Of a DNA stretch of 64,000 nucleotides, positions 8,126 through 14,836 are shown piece after piece. The stretch comes from Fibrobacter succinogenes. Lineage in GTDB: Bacteria; Fibrobacterota; Fibrobacteria; Fibrobacterales; Fibrobacteraceae. The position numbers and the translations under genes are program-made. The stretch is from NCBI GenBank assembly GCA_902791475.1, contig CADAWC010000009.1, positions 1 through 64,000 on the forward strand, written 5' to 3'. Within the stretch, counting starts at the first letter, position 1, and each line of letters starts with the position of its first letter. The notes under the pieces were generated by a model that was not told the DNA's origin, did not search any database, and saw only the letters and a list, made by a program, of their open reading frames with translations.

Positions 8126-8156
8126 TAAAGACTCTCGAAAGAGGGTCTTTTTTTTG
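8126..8156 (+). terminator. terminator of the AlkD-like gene
   Basis: AAAGACTCTC, loop GAAA, GAGGGTCTTT (one G-T pair), followed by a run of T. It lies about 58 bases after the stop. Confidence 0.9.
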
Positions 8157-8158
8157 TT

Positions 8159-8188
8159 GTCATGCGTCACTGAGCGGGCATCTCCCTT
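8159..8188 (-). repeat. R2 repeat unit (degenerate)
   Basis: Reads TGTCATGCG...CGGGCATCTCCC on the plus strand, the reverse orientation of R2. Its last bases overlap the stop codon of the 48-residue ORF. A second, better unit lies on the other side of that ORF at 8359. Confidence 0.5.
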
Positions 8189-8333
8189 ATTTACTTTTCT
8201 TTTCGGCTTTTGATTTTTCCTTTAGCGGAAAAGCGAATTTGCCTTGAAGGACGCAACCTTTTGCCCCCGGGTCGCATTCCTGTTTGCGTTTTTCGCAGAA
8301 CGTTTCGTTGAGGTATTTACATTCCCAGCTCAT
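8187..8333 (-). CDS. small cysteine-containing protein of 48 residues
   Basis: Not recognised. The minus strand opens with MSWECKYLNETFCEKRKQEC and continues to a Lys-rich tail, 48 residues in all. Four cysteines (positions 5, 13, 20 and 27) sit in the first 27 residues, spaced 7-8 apart, which could bind a metal or Fe-S cluster. A strong Shine-Dalgarno (AAGGAGAT) lies 5 bases before the ATG, which argues for a real gene despite its size. It is bracketed by two R2 repeat units in the same orientation. It is downstream of mqnC on the same strand, 125 bases away. Confidence 0.65.
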   Translation of the reverse strand: MSWECKYLNETFCEKRKQECDPGAKGCVLQGKFAFPLKEKSKAEKKSK

Positions 8334-8358
8334 AAGAATCTCCTTCTTTAAGTGAGTT

Positions 8359-8390
8359 TGTCATGCCCCACGTTGATGGGGCATCTCCTT
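8359..8390 (-). repeat. R2 repeat unit
   Basis: TGTCATGCCCCA, loop, TGGGGCATCTCCTT on the plus strand: a near-perfect GCCCCA/TGGGGC hairpin with the R2 head and tail. It lies between mqnC and the small Cys gene. Confidence 0.6.
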
Positions 8391-8458
8391 TAATTTAAAC
8401 AAAAAAAGGGCAAATAAGCCTATAATTTTGAGTGGGAATGGTCTAATTAAAATTCGCC

Positions 8459-9493
8459 TTAGTCAAAGTTTAGACTTCGGCGGTAGGGGGTGAAACCGGC
8501 GTTTTTGATGAAATTTTCGGCTTGTTCGATGGTCGTGAGCCCATGATTCTTAAGCACATTCTCTTCGATGACGATGCTGTTGATGTCGTCGGCGCCGGCG
8601 TGCAGCCCGAGTTCTCCGAGTGAAAGTCCCATGCCAAGCAGTGAAACTTCGATGTGCGGGACGTTGTCGAGGTATAGGCGGCTGAGCGCAAGCAGCTTGA
8701 GGTATTCATCGCCGCGCACATGGCGGATGGGGAATTTGTCGGTCTGCGGCTGGAATGTCCACACGACAAAACTCTTGAAGCCGTGGGCGATGTCCTGCGT
8801 TTTTCGCACGTATTCCAAATGTTCTATGACTTCTTCGGCGGTTTCGGCGCTGCCGATGACGATGTTCGCGCTGCCGGGGAGGCCTTTTTTGTGGCAGGCG
8901 GCAAGCGTGTCGCACCATTTTTGCGCGGGAAGCTTTTTCGGGCTCAGGATTTGACGCATGCGGTCAGAGAGAATCTCGGCGCCTGCGCCCGGGACGGAAC
9001 TGAGACCTGCATCCTTGAAAATGTCAAGCAGTTCGTCGAGCGTTATCCCGTTGAATTCCGCAATGCGGACAAGTTCAACTGGCGAGAATCCGCGCACCTT
9101 GACGCCCAATTCTTGCGTGAGCATTTTGAGGACATCGGTGTAATAGCTGAGCGGAATTTCCTTGTTGACGCCACCTTGCAGAAAAATCTGGTCGGCGCCT
9201 TTGGCTTTAGCCTCAAGCGTCTTTTGGCGGATTTCGTCTAAACTCAAAATGTACGCTTCGGGGTGTTTTGCAGGGCGGCAAAAGCTGCAAAAACTGCATG
9301 TCACTTCGCACACATTCGTGTAGTTCACGATGCGGAACGCTGTGTAACCGACGCGGTTCCCGGGGAGCTTTGCCTTACGTACAGTATCGGCCGCCTCAAC
9401 GACTTCTGTCCACGGCTCGTTTTTCAGGATTTCGAGCCCTTCGGCTGGCGTGAGTCGCTCTTGGGCGATAGCTTTATTTAACAAGGAATTCAT
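8459..9493 (-). CDS. mqnC: radical SAM enzyme of the futalosine menaquinone pathway, MqnC-like
   Basis: 344 residues. The radical-SAM cluster motif is CEVTCSFC (C62, C66, C69), preceded by the family block VNYTN. QGGVNKEIPLSYY (about 107-119), SVPGAGAEIL (about 167-176) and GADDINSIVIEENV (about 302-315) match cyclic dehypoxanthine futalosine synthase (MqnC), which closes the spiro ring on the way to menaquinone. MqnE (aminofutalosine synthase) is the close alternative, but the late block GADDINSIVIEENV fits MqnC better. No other mqn gene is in the window. The ATG at 9493 has no clear Shine-Dalgarno; a heptad array begins 21 bases upstream of it. Confidence 0.78.
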   Translation of the reverse strand: MNSLLNKAIAQERLTPAEGLEILKNEPWTEVVEAADTVRKAKLPGNRVGYTAFRIVNYTNVCEVTCSFCSFCRPAKHPEAYILSLDEIRQKTLEAKAKGADQIFLQGGVNKEIPLSYYTDVLKMLTQELGVKVRGFSPVELVRIAEFNGITLDELLDIFKDAGLSSVPGAGAEILSDRMRQILSPKKLPAQKWCDTLAACHKKGLPGSANIVIGSAETAEEVIEHLEYVRKTQDIAHGFKSFVVWTFQPQTDKFPIRHVRGDEYLKLLALSRLYLDNVPHIEVSLLGMGLSLGELGLHAGADDINSIVIEENVLKNHGLTTIEQAENFIKNAGFTPYRRSLNFD

Positions 9494-9513
9494 TGATTAA
9501 ATAATAGAAAAGG

Positions 9514-9593
9514 TTTTAGGTTACAGGAGTCAGGTATTAGGAAAGTTTCGTCACTAATAATAATCTAACTCCTAACCCCTAAAACCTAATGCC
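9514..9593. repeat. inverted pair of 7-bp periodic arrays between mqnC and the esterase gene
   Basis: On the plus strand 9514-9545 carries AGG every seven bases (TTAGGTT, ACAGGAG, TCAGGTA, TTAGGAA); 9567-9593 carries the complementary pattern (CTCCTAA, CCCCTAA, AACCTAA). The arms share GGTTTTAGG in inverted orientation and could form a hairpin of about 80 bases. Read from the minus strand it is a CCTnnnn array running into the mqnC start region. The rest of the 324-base gap (9594-9817) holds the CRP-like site and the esterase promoter and leader. Confidence 0.65.
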
Positions 9594-9630
9594 CTGTTGA
9601 CTAATTGTCCACGAAACCGCTTCTTTGCTA

Positions 9631-9662
9631 TGTGATAACGTTCACATTCGGGGATATATTAT
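9631..9662 (+). promoter_or_regulatory. CRP-like site and -10 box before the CE1 esterase gene
   Basis: TGTGATAACGTTCACA (9631-9646) is a perfect TGTGA-N6-TCACA, the E. coli CRP consensus half-sites. TATATTATAG follows at 9655, so the site would cover the -35 position. Leader length to the ATG would be about 150 bases. The match suggests control by a CRP/FNR-family factor, either class II activation or repression; a LacI-type protein reading the inner AACGTT is an alternative. Confidence 0.55.
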
Positions 9663-9817
9663 AGTTGGGTTAAGTTAGGAAGAACACTGGTGTGTTCATG
9701 CTTGGTTTTGTGAAGCCACGCTGTTGTGTGGCGTATCTCCTTGCGTGTATCAAATCAGTTTGGAGGACTTGTCCCTTCGGGATAAAGAGTTAGGAATGAT
9801 ACTAAAGGAGAACAGGT

Positions 9818-11266
9818 ATGAATCATCTCAGTTTGAAGTGTGCTGCAATGGCGCTTGCTTTTGCGGCATCTGCACAGGCCTTTACCGTTACGGGTAAGGT
9901 TAGCGACGAAAGCGGCAAGGCTATCGAAAAAGCCTCCGTAGAACTTCTTAAAAACGCACTCAAGACAACGACCGATTCCAAGGGCGAATTCAAGCTCTTC
10001 AAGGAAGATTCGACGATTGGCATCCATGCGGTTGCACGCCCGATGCTCGGCTACGTGAGCGTAATGAACGGCGTTTTGTCTTATTCCCAGAGCACAAATG
10101 AACCGGTGCGCATTCAGGTTTTTGATGCTGTGGGTTCCCGCGTCTTGAACGAAACCGTTTATGGCACGGGCACGCTTGACATGCAGTCTATCGTGAAATC
10201 TCAGGGCTCTTATTTTGCACGCGTGAGCGTCGGTAGCGCTAAGAGCAATTTCCGCTTTACGTCTAATGGCAATTATGGGATTTCGTTTGGCGAAGCTGTG
10301 GCCCGCGGTCTCAAGAAAGAAGAGGCTGGCGATGAACTTCGCGTGATTGCAACGGATTATGACACCTTGACGGTTGCTCTCAGCAACTTGGACACAAACG
10401 TTACTCTCAAGCTTAAAAAGACGGTCAAGCAGCCGGAATACGCTTACGGTTGGGGCCTCAAGAACGATCCTGTGCCGACTCGTGGTTGCGGCAAGGACAC
10501 CAAGCTTGATTACAAGTACCGTGGCGACAAGCCTTACATTGATTTCAAATGGAGCAAGGGTACGCGCACCGTGCGTCTCGACATCCCGAAGAACTATGAC
10601 AAGAATAAACCGTACAAACTCATTTTCGGCATGCAGTGCATGGGCGGCTGGGCCGGTGGCGTGCAGGATGAAGGCTACTATGGCCTGAAACCGCTTGATA
10701 CGGAAAATACCGCTATCTTCGTCGCTCCGGAAGGCAATGGAAACCAGGCCCCGTGGGGTCAGGATGACTACTTGCTTTTTGATGAACTCCTTGCATACTT
10801 CGAAGGCAACTTCTGCATCGACTCTTCTCGTGTGTTCTCGACCGGCTTTAGCTACGGCTCCATGTTCTCTAACGGACTTTCTTGGAACCATCAGGACGTG
10901 CTCCGCGCTGTTGCCGTGTACGAAACTGCTGAACGCAATATTTGGCTCCCGCAGCGCAAGCAGATGGGCATTGGCTGGATGGGCGTGCTCGGCTTGCAGG
11001 ACAATCTCTGCACTCCGGCAATGGGACGCAATGCCCGCGATATCATCTTGGAACTCAACTCCGAAGGTGGCAAGGCCAAGAACGAGCGTGCTCAGGAATA
11101 TGGTGGCAACGGTCCGCATGTGTGCTATGACTACACGACTGTCGAAGAACGCTTCCCGGTTCGCTGGTGCACACAGAACGGTGGCCATATTTGGGATCAC
11201 AAGGATCCGGGCCAGCAACAGACTTGGGTTCCGAAGACCACTTGGGATTTCTTCAATAAGTTCTAG
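9818..11266 (+). CDS. secreted CE1-like carbohydrate esterase (feruloyl/acetyl xylan esterase type)
   Basis: 482 residues. A signal peptide (residues 1-21, ending SAQA) is followed by a carboxypeptidase-regulatory-like beta domain (about 22-75), a middle domain resembling a C-terminal sorting or beta domain (about 95-150) and a C-terminal alpha/beta hydrolase (about 220-482). The serine nucleophile lies in GFSYGS near residue 345; the late GGHIWDHKDPG near 459 supplies the likely catalytic histidine. The start of the hydrolase (RLDIPKNYDKNKPYKLIFG) resembles CE1/PHB-depolymerase-type esterases that release ferulate or acetate from xylan. Good Shine-Dalgarno (AAGGAGA). A CRP-like site lies upstream and a terminator follows. 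Exact substrate is not knowable here. Confidence 0.82.
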   Translation: MNHLSLKCAAMALAFAASAQAFTVTGKVSDESGKAIEKASVELLKNALKTTTDSKGEFKLFKEDSTIGIHAVARPMLGYVSVMNGVLSYSQSTNEPVRIQVFDAVGSRVLNETVYGTGTLDMQSIVKSQGSYFARVSVGSAKSNFRFTSNGNYGISFGEAVARGLKKEEAGDELRVIATDYDTLTVALSNLDTNVTLKLKKTVKQPEYAYGWGLKNDPVPTRGCGKDTKLDYKYRGDKPYIDFKWSKGTRTVRLDIPKNYDKNKPYKLIFGMQCMGGWAGGVQDEGYYGLKPLDTENTAIFVAPEGNGNQAPWGQDDYLLFDELLAYFEGNFCIDSSRVFSTGFSYGSMFSNGLSWNHQDVLRAVAVYETAERNIWLPQRKQMGIGWMGVLGLQDNLCTPAMGRNARDIILELNSEGGKAKNERAQEYGGNGPHVCYDYTTVEERFPVRWCTQNGGHIWDHKDPGQQQTWVPKTTWDFFNKF

Positions 11267-11290
11267 TATTTAAGATTCTTTCCTCCTCAC

Positions 11291-11325
11291 TAAACTCTCG
11301 GTGTAACAGCCGGGAGTTTTTTTGT
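11291..11325 (+). terminator. terminator of the esterase gene
   Basis: AACTCTCGG and CCGGGAGTT form the stem, followed by TTTTTTTG. It ends just before the next gene's leader. Confidence 0.85.
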
Positions 11326-11353
11326 ATTTTGTTAAAAATTGAATTGGATAAAA

Positions 11354-12772
11354 ATGAAAAAGTCGCTGAAAATTCTGCTAATTGTTGCTGCTTCGTTTTT
11401 ACTTGTCGTAGCATTTTACGGCTATCATTTGTTCCGAGCGATTTCTTTGGATCCGGACTTTTACTTGTCGGGTGATGGATCTGGTGGCTCGGAAAGTGCG
11501 CTGAGTATGTTGTTTTTTTCGCAGAATTTACCGAAGGGGATTGTTTGCGGGACGTTGCCAAGTCATTTGAGGGCTGAATATTTGGAACCGAAAGAATTTA
11601 TGGAAATTGGAACCGCGGCGGATTTCTTATTCAGAACGCATGATGAATCTGGAAGGCGTACTGGATATGAGTTGTCGCAACGATATGAAAAGGATTCCTT
11701 GGATGGGGAACTCCGTTCAAAGTGGGGCGAGGGAACTGTAATTACCCGATATGTAAAAGAAGACAGTTGTTTCCGACTTTCAAAAGAGATTAAGGCGGAA
11801 ACTGCGGATTCTGTTGTTTCGTTGAAAACTAGCCTTTCTGGGGACTCAAGTTTGTATGTGGGTAGGCGCAAGAATGGAATCGTGACGGAATGTGTTGCTT
11901 GCAAGTGGCATGACGGACGTTGTGACGAGGTGATTAGCGAAAATAAAATGGAGCTGGATCCTGTTTCTGGAAAATTGCTTGGTTATGCATTCAAGACACG
12001 CGAAACTTATGTCGAAGGATCCTTGTATGTAGGCAATGAATTCTATGCGGATAAAATGTTGTTTGATAGCTTGCAGCGCCTCGTTGAGTATGAATATGGT
12101 GATCAGGTTTTTCATTATGAATATTCCTCGAACGATACTGCAAATTACAGCGTGAATATTCTTGACAAGTCGGGGCGCAAGGTCGGTTTTTACAAGAGAA
12201 AGCTTAAGGAAAATCGCGAAACGGTTCAATACGGAACGGACCGATATGAAGAGGAAATTAATCGTTATTTCGAGGATGGAAAATTAATTAAGGAAACTTC
12301 GGAAAAAAACAACTTTTATGAGTCTGTCGTTTCTCGGATAAAGCTGTTTAATCCAGCGGGCGACGAGGTGCTGGATTCAGCTTTTTATGAAGATTCTTTT
12401 TTGCCTGGATTGCGGTTTGATCCTCATGCATTTATCGTTAGACACGAATATGATGAAAACGGAAAACTCAAGACTTATGAACAATTTCAGGAGTCTTTTG
12501 TGAAAATGTTTCCGTTCATTTTTGTTCCTGTAAAGAAGGAGTCGAGAAAAGAAGTCGGGAAACTTAAATTTGATTACGATGAGGCTGGGCGTTTAAAATC
12601 GATAACGGATGAAAGCGAAGATGAAAATATGGCGTTGAGATATAGCTTCCCGTTTGCTATGCGGCAGATTGTCTATTCGAAAGGGAAACTGGAAAATTTC
12701 GAAGAATGCAAGGAACCGTACGATCCCCTTAAGCGATTGAAACCGAAACGCCGCACCCCGAAGCAAGAATAA
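11354..12772 (+). CDS. hypothetical membrane-anchored protein with YD/RHS-like repeats
   Basis: Not recognised. 472 residues from ATG 11354. An N-terminal hydrophobic segment (MKKSLKILLIVAASFLLVVA) is a signal anchor or signal peptide, with no lipobox. The remainder contains short motifs like YEYGDQVFHYEYSSN, HEYDENGKLKTYE and FDYDEAGRLKSITD, reminiscent of the YD units of RHS proteins and of the antitoxin-like MORN/YD proteins of Bacteroidetes, suggesting an extracytoplasmic beta structure. It stands alone between a terminator and the twin ATPase gene. An in-frame ATG 15 bases upstream has no better support. Confidence 0.7.
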   Translation: MKKSLKILLIVAASFLLVVAFYGYHLFRAISLDPDFYLSGDGSGGSESALSMLFFSQNLPKGIVCGTLPSHLRAEYLEPKEFMEIGTAADFLFRTHDESGRRTGYELSQRYEKDSLDGELRSKWGEGTVITRYVKEDSCFRLSKEIKAETADSVVSLKTSLSGDSSLYVGRRKNGIVTECVACKWHDGRCDEVISENKMELDPVSGKLLGYAFKTRETYVEGSLYVGNEFYADKMLFDSLQRLVEYEYGDQVFHYEYSSNDTANYSVNILDKSGRKVGFYKRKLKENRETVQYGTDRYEEEINRYFEDGKLIKETSEKNNFYESVVSRIKLFNPAGDEVLDSAFYEDSFLPGLRFDPHAFIVRHEYDENGKLKTYEQFQESFVKMFPFIFVPVKKESRKEVGKLKFDYDEAGRLKSITDESEDENMALRYSFPFAMRQIVYSKGKLENFEECKEPYDPLKRLKPKRRTPKQE

Positions 12773-12788
12773 TTATCCTCGCTTTTTC

Positions 12789-12796
12789 TATCTTTG
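12789..12796 (+). promoter_or_regulatory. TAnnTTTG box directly before the twin ATPase gene
   Basis: TATCTTTG ends 5 bases before the ATG at 12802. The surrounding TTTTCTATCTTTGCG is identical to the sequence before prfA (minus strand, 24538-24550). A leaderless transcript is implied if this is the core promoter. Confidence 0.5.
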
Positions 12797-12801
12797 CGGC
12801 C

Positions 12802-14232
12802 ATGGAATTCAAGCGTTTTGAAGCTCTGATCGAGATGTTTCCGCAGGTGCAGATTTTCAGCACCGAGGGCGAAGATCTTGACCGAGTCATTACTCATTTT
12901 TTGAATCAACGTGAAAATGTCTCCACGATGTCGGAGGCGATGCAACGTAAAATCCAGCAGGCTTTGGCCCCGTTCTTCCAGCAGCGTTTTATCAGCTTGC
13001 ATGATGCGGAAGCTCCGCTGGTGCGCAACCTGCTTTTGGACAAAAAGTTCTTTTTGCAGACGGACCGCTACATTGACGATATGGCGTGGCCGCTGACAGA
13101 CCCGGAAAAGCTTGACGAGGCATTGAACATCGCTGACCTTGCTGAAGGAATTCTTGACCGCAAGTTGTTGAGCCTTTCGAACGGCGAACTTCGCCGAGTG
13201 CTCTTGGCCCGCATGTGGATGGAAAAGCCGGAATGGGTTTATTTCAATGACTTGTTTGGCGGGCTCGATCCGGAATATCGTGCGCATTTGGCGGGCTGCG
13301 TTGCTGACCTTGCAAAGCGCCCGGGCTTGAAAGTCGTGGTGCGCCTTGCTCGCGAAGATGAACTGCTCCCGGAAATTCCGGCGTTTGTTTATGCGGACAA
13401 GACGTTCACGCAGTACGCAGGCGAACTTCCGAAAGCCGCTGCTACCCCGAAGTTCAAAAAAGCAGAACTCAAGGATTACGAGATTGTTGATTTGAGACGA
13501 GAGAACGGCTCTGGCGAGCCTACAGACGAAAGACGAGAGAGTTATGACTCCGCTCATCTCTCGTCTGATTCAGAAATTCTCTTCGACCTTAAGCACGTGA
13601 ATGTTCGCTTTGGCGATACGGATGTGCTCAAGGATTTGAACTGGACGGTTCGCAAGGGTGAACATTGGGCGGTAATGGGCGAGAACGGTGCTGGCAAGAG
13701 TACGCTCCTCGGCATGCTTACCGCAGACCATCCGCAGATTTATAACAACAATATTACGCTTCTCGGTGAACGTCCGGGACATGGCCTCAACATCTGGGAC
13801 CACAAGGCAAAACTCGGATTCTTCTCGCCGGAAATGGCTCTCCAGTATCGCGAAGATTTGAGCCTTTTGGATGTGCTTTGCACAGGCTTTACACCGAACC
13901 TCTGCCGCGCTGAAAACATCACGTGGGAAGAGAAAGCCAAAGCCCGCAAATGGCTGAACTACTTGGGCTTTGAAGATACGTCGATTTCTATCCGCAAGAT
14001 TTCGCCGATTGACAAGCGCCTGGTGCTGATGGCCCGTGCTGCAATCCGACCGCCGAAGGTCCTTTTGCTCGATGAACCGACGCAAGGTCTCAAGGGCGAG
14101 TATCGCGAAAAGCTGTTCCACCTGTTGCAACTGCTTTCGACGGAAACGACAATCATTATGGTCAGCCATTATGAAGAAGAATGGCCGCCTTGCATGACGC
14201 ACCTCCTCCGCATGCCGAAATTCTCACTGTAG
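12802..14232 (+). CDS. ModF-like twin ABC ATPase with complementary degenerate halves
   Basis: 476 residues without membrane segments. Two nucleotide-binding domains in tandem as in ModF/PhrA-type soluble ABC proteins. Domain 1 (about 1-220) has no Walker A but keeps a signature LSLSNGE near 123 and a weak Walker B WVYFNDL in which the catalytic Glu is replaced. Domain 2 (about 258-476) has Walker A GENGAGKST near 292, Walker B VLLLDEPTQGL near 422 and the H-loop VSHY, but its signature is replaced by ISPIDKR. So only one composite ATP site could be intact. The linker (residues 232-255) is encoded by an R1 repeat. No partner permease is adjacent. ATG 12802 is preceded by TATCTTTG and no Shine-Dalgarno. 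Confidence 0.8.
   Translation: MEFKRFEALIEMFPQVQIFSTEGEDLDRVITHFLNQRENVSTMSEAMQRKIQQALAPFFQQRFISLHDAEAPLVRNLLLDKKFFLQTDRYIDDMAWPLTDPEKLDEALNIADLAEGILDRKLLSLSNGELRRVLLARMWMEKPEWVYFNDLFGGLDPEYRAHLAGCVADLAKRPGLKVVVRLAREDELLPEIPAFVYADKTFTQYAGELPKAAATPKFKKAELKDYEIVDLRRENGSGEPTDERRESYDSAHLSSDSEILFDLKHVNVRFGDTDVLKDLNWTVRKGEHWAVMGENGAGKSTLLGMLTADHPQIYNNNITLLGERPGHGLNIWDHKAKLGFFSPEMALQYREDLSLLDVLCTGFTPNLCRAENITWEEKAKARKWLNYLGFEDTSISIRKISPIDKRLVLMARAAIRPPKVLLLDEPTQGLKGEYREKLFHLLQLLSTETTIIMVSHYEEEWPPCMTHLLRMPKFSL
13495..13566 (+). repeat. R1 hairpin repeat, copy B, inside a coding region
   Basis: 72 bases starting AGACGAGAGAACG and ending TCTCTCGTCT, so the first and last ten bases are perfect inverted repeats. 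The inner part carries the R1 stem GGCTC/GAGCC and CTACAGACGAAAGACGA. Its length is exactly 24 codons and it begins at a codon boundary (residue 232), adding the Arg/Glu/Ser-rich linker of the twin ATPase without breaking the frame. Confidence 0.7.
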
Positions 14233-14235
14233 TAT

Positions 14236-14283
14236 AGACGAAAGAACGCCCGCTGCGGCGGGCTATAGACGAGAGACGAAAGA
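14236..14283 (+). repeat. R1 hairpin repeat, copy C
   Basis: AGACGAAAGAACG, stem CCCGC/GCGGG, then CTATAGACGAGAGACGA. It begins three bases after the stop of the twin ATPase gene and could double as a transcription end, although no T-run follows directly. Confidence 0.7.
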
Positions 14284-14323
14284 AATGAAAAATTGACTAT
14301 TCATTTATAATTTTTAATTTTTC

Positions 14324-14354
14324 TAATCCCTAATCCCTAATCCCTAATCCCTAA
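14324..14354 (+). repeat. TAATCCC heptad array before crcB
   Basis: Four and a half copies of TAATCCC end one base before the crcB ATG, an unusual place for a tandem repeat, where a ribosome-binding site would normally sit. The last unit changes to CTAAAATG. Confidence 0.85.
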
Positions 14355-14355
14355 A

Positions 14356-14724
14356 ATGTCCTATCTCTTTGTTGCTTTTGGTGGTGCTCTCGGTAGCGTG
14401 TTGCGCTACTTCATGTCGCTTGTGATTCCGAAGGTCGCCGGATTCCCGTGGCCGACCTTTGTCGCAAACATCTTGGGCTGCCTTTGCATCGGGATTTTTT
14501 CGGGACTCTTCCTCAAGTGCGACTCCCTCTCGCCGAACCTCAAACTGTTCTTGGTGACTGGCTTTTGCGGTGGCTTTACCACGTTTAGCACTTTTGCGAG
14601 TGAAAACTTGGCGCTTTTGCAAAGCGGAAAAATCGGGATGTTCATCGCATACGCGCTAGCAAGCTTTGTGCTTGGCGTATCCGCCTGCGCTGGTGGAATT
14701 TACTTGATGGGTTACAATCGATGA
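14356..14724 (+). CDS. crcB: fluoride channel CrcB/Fluc
   Basis: 122 residues with four membrane segments. Family motifs: GGALGSVLRYF at residues 9-19, the conserved N of VANILGC, and GFCGGFTTFSTFASE at about 73-87, whose Phe box and Thr line the fluoride pore. Fluc works as an inner-membrane dual-topology dimer that exports fluoride. No fluoride riboswitch is visible upstream; instead a TAATCCC array abuts the start codon, with no Shine-Dalgarno, so translation control is unclear. Confidence 0.93.
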   Translation: MSYLFVAFGGALGSVLRYFMSLVIPKVAGFPWPTFVANILGCLCIGIFSGLFLKCDSLSPNLKLFLVTGFCGGFTTFSTFASENLALLQSGKIGMFIAYALASFVLGVSACAGGIYLMGYNR

Positions 14725-14836
14725 TGAGCGTGACTGCCTGCGATTTATTAAATTAAAAAAACAAATAACCACATACCTCAATGCGTGCTTGCGAGCGATT
14801 CCATAGCTCCAAAGCTCGTTGAGCCGAGCTGTAAAA

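Noticed and set aside
8102..8187. An extra gene between the AlkD-like gene and the small Cys gene
   Set aside because: The space is filled by a terminator and a degenerate R2 unit; no start with a ribosome site.
9755..11218. A 487-codon open frame antisense to the esterase gene
   Set aside because: No recognisable domain, no start signal, and it covers the esterase's conserved GFSYGS region in reverse.
14324..14354. Telomere-like TTAGGGA repeats (the complement of TAATCCC) as a replicon end
   Set aside because: Only about four copies, internal, flanked by normal genes on both sides, and similar phased arrays occur elsewhere with different bases.
14300..14356. Fluoride riboswitch before crcB
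   Set aside because: The conserved GGNGATGG-type core and its pairing are not present; the region is an A/T stretch followed by the TAATCCC array.
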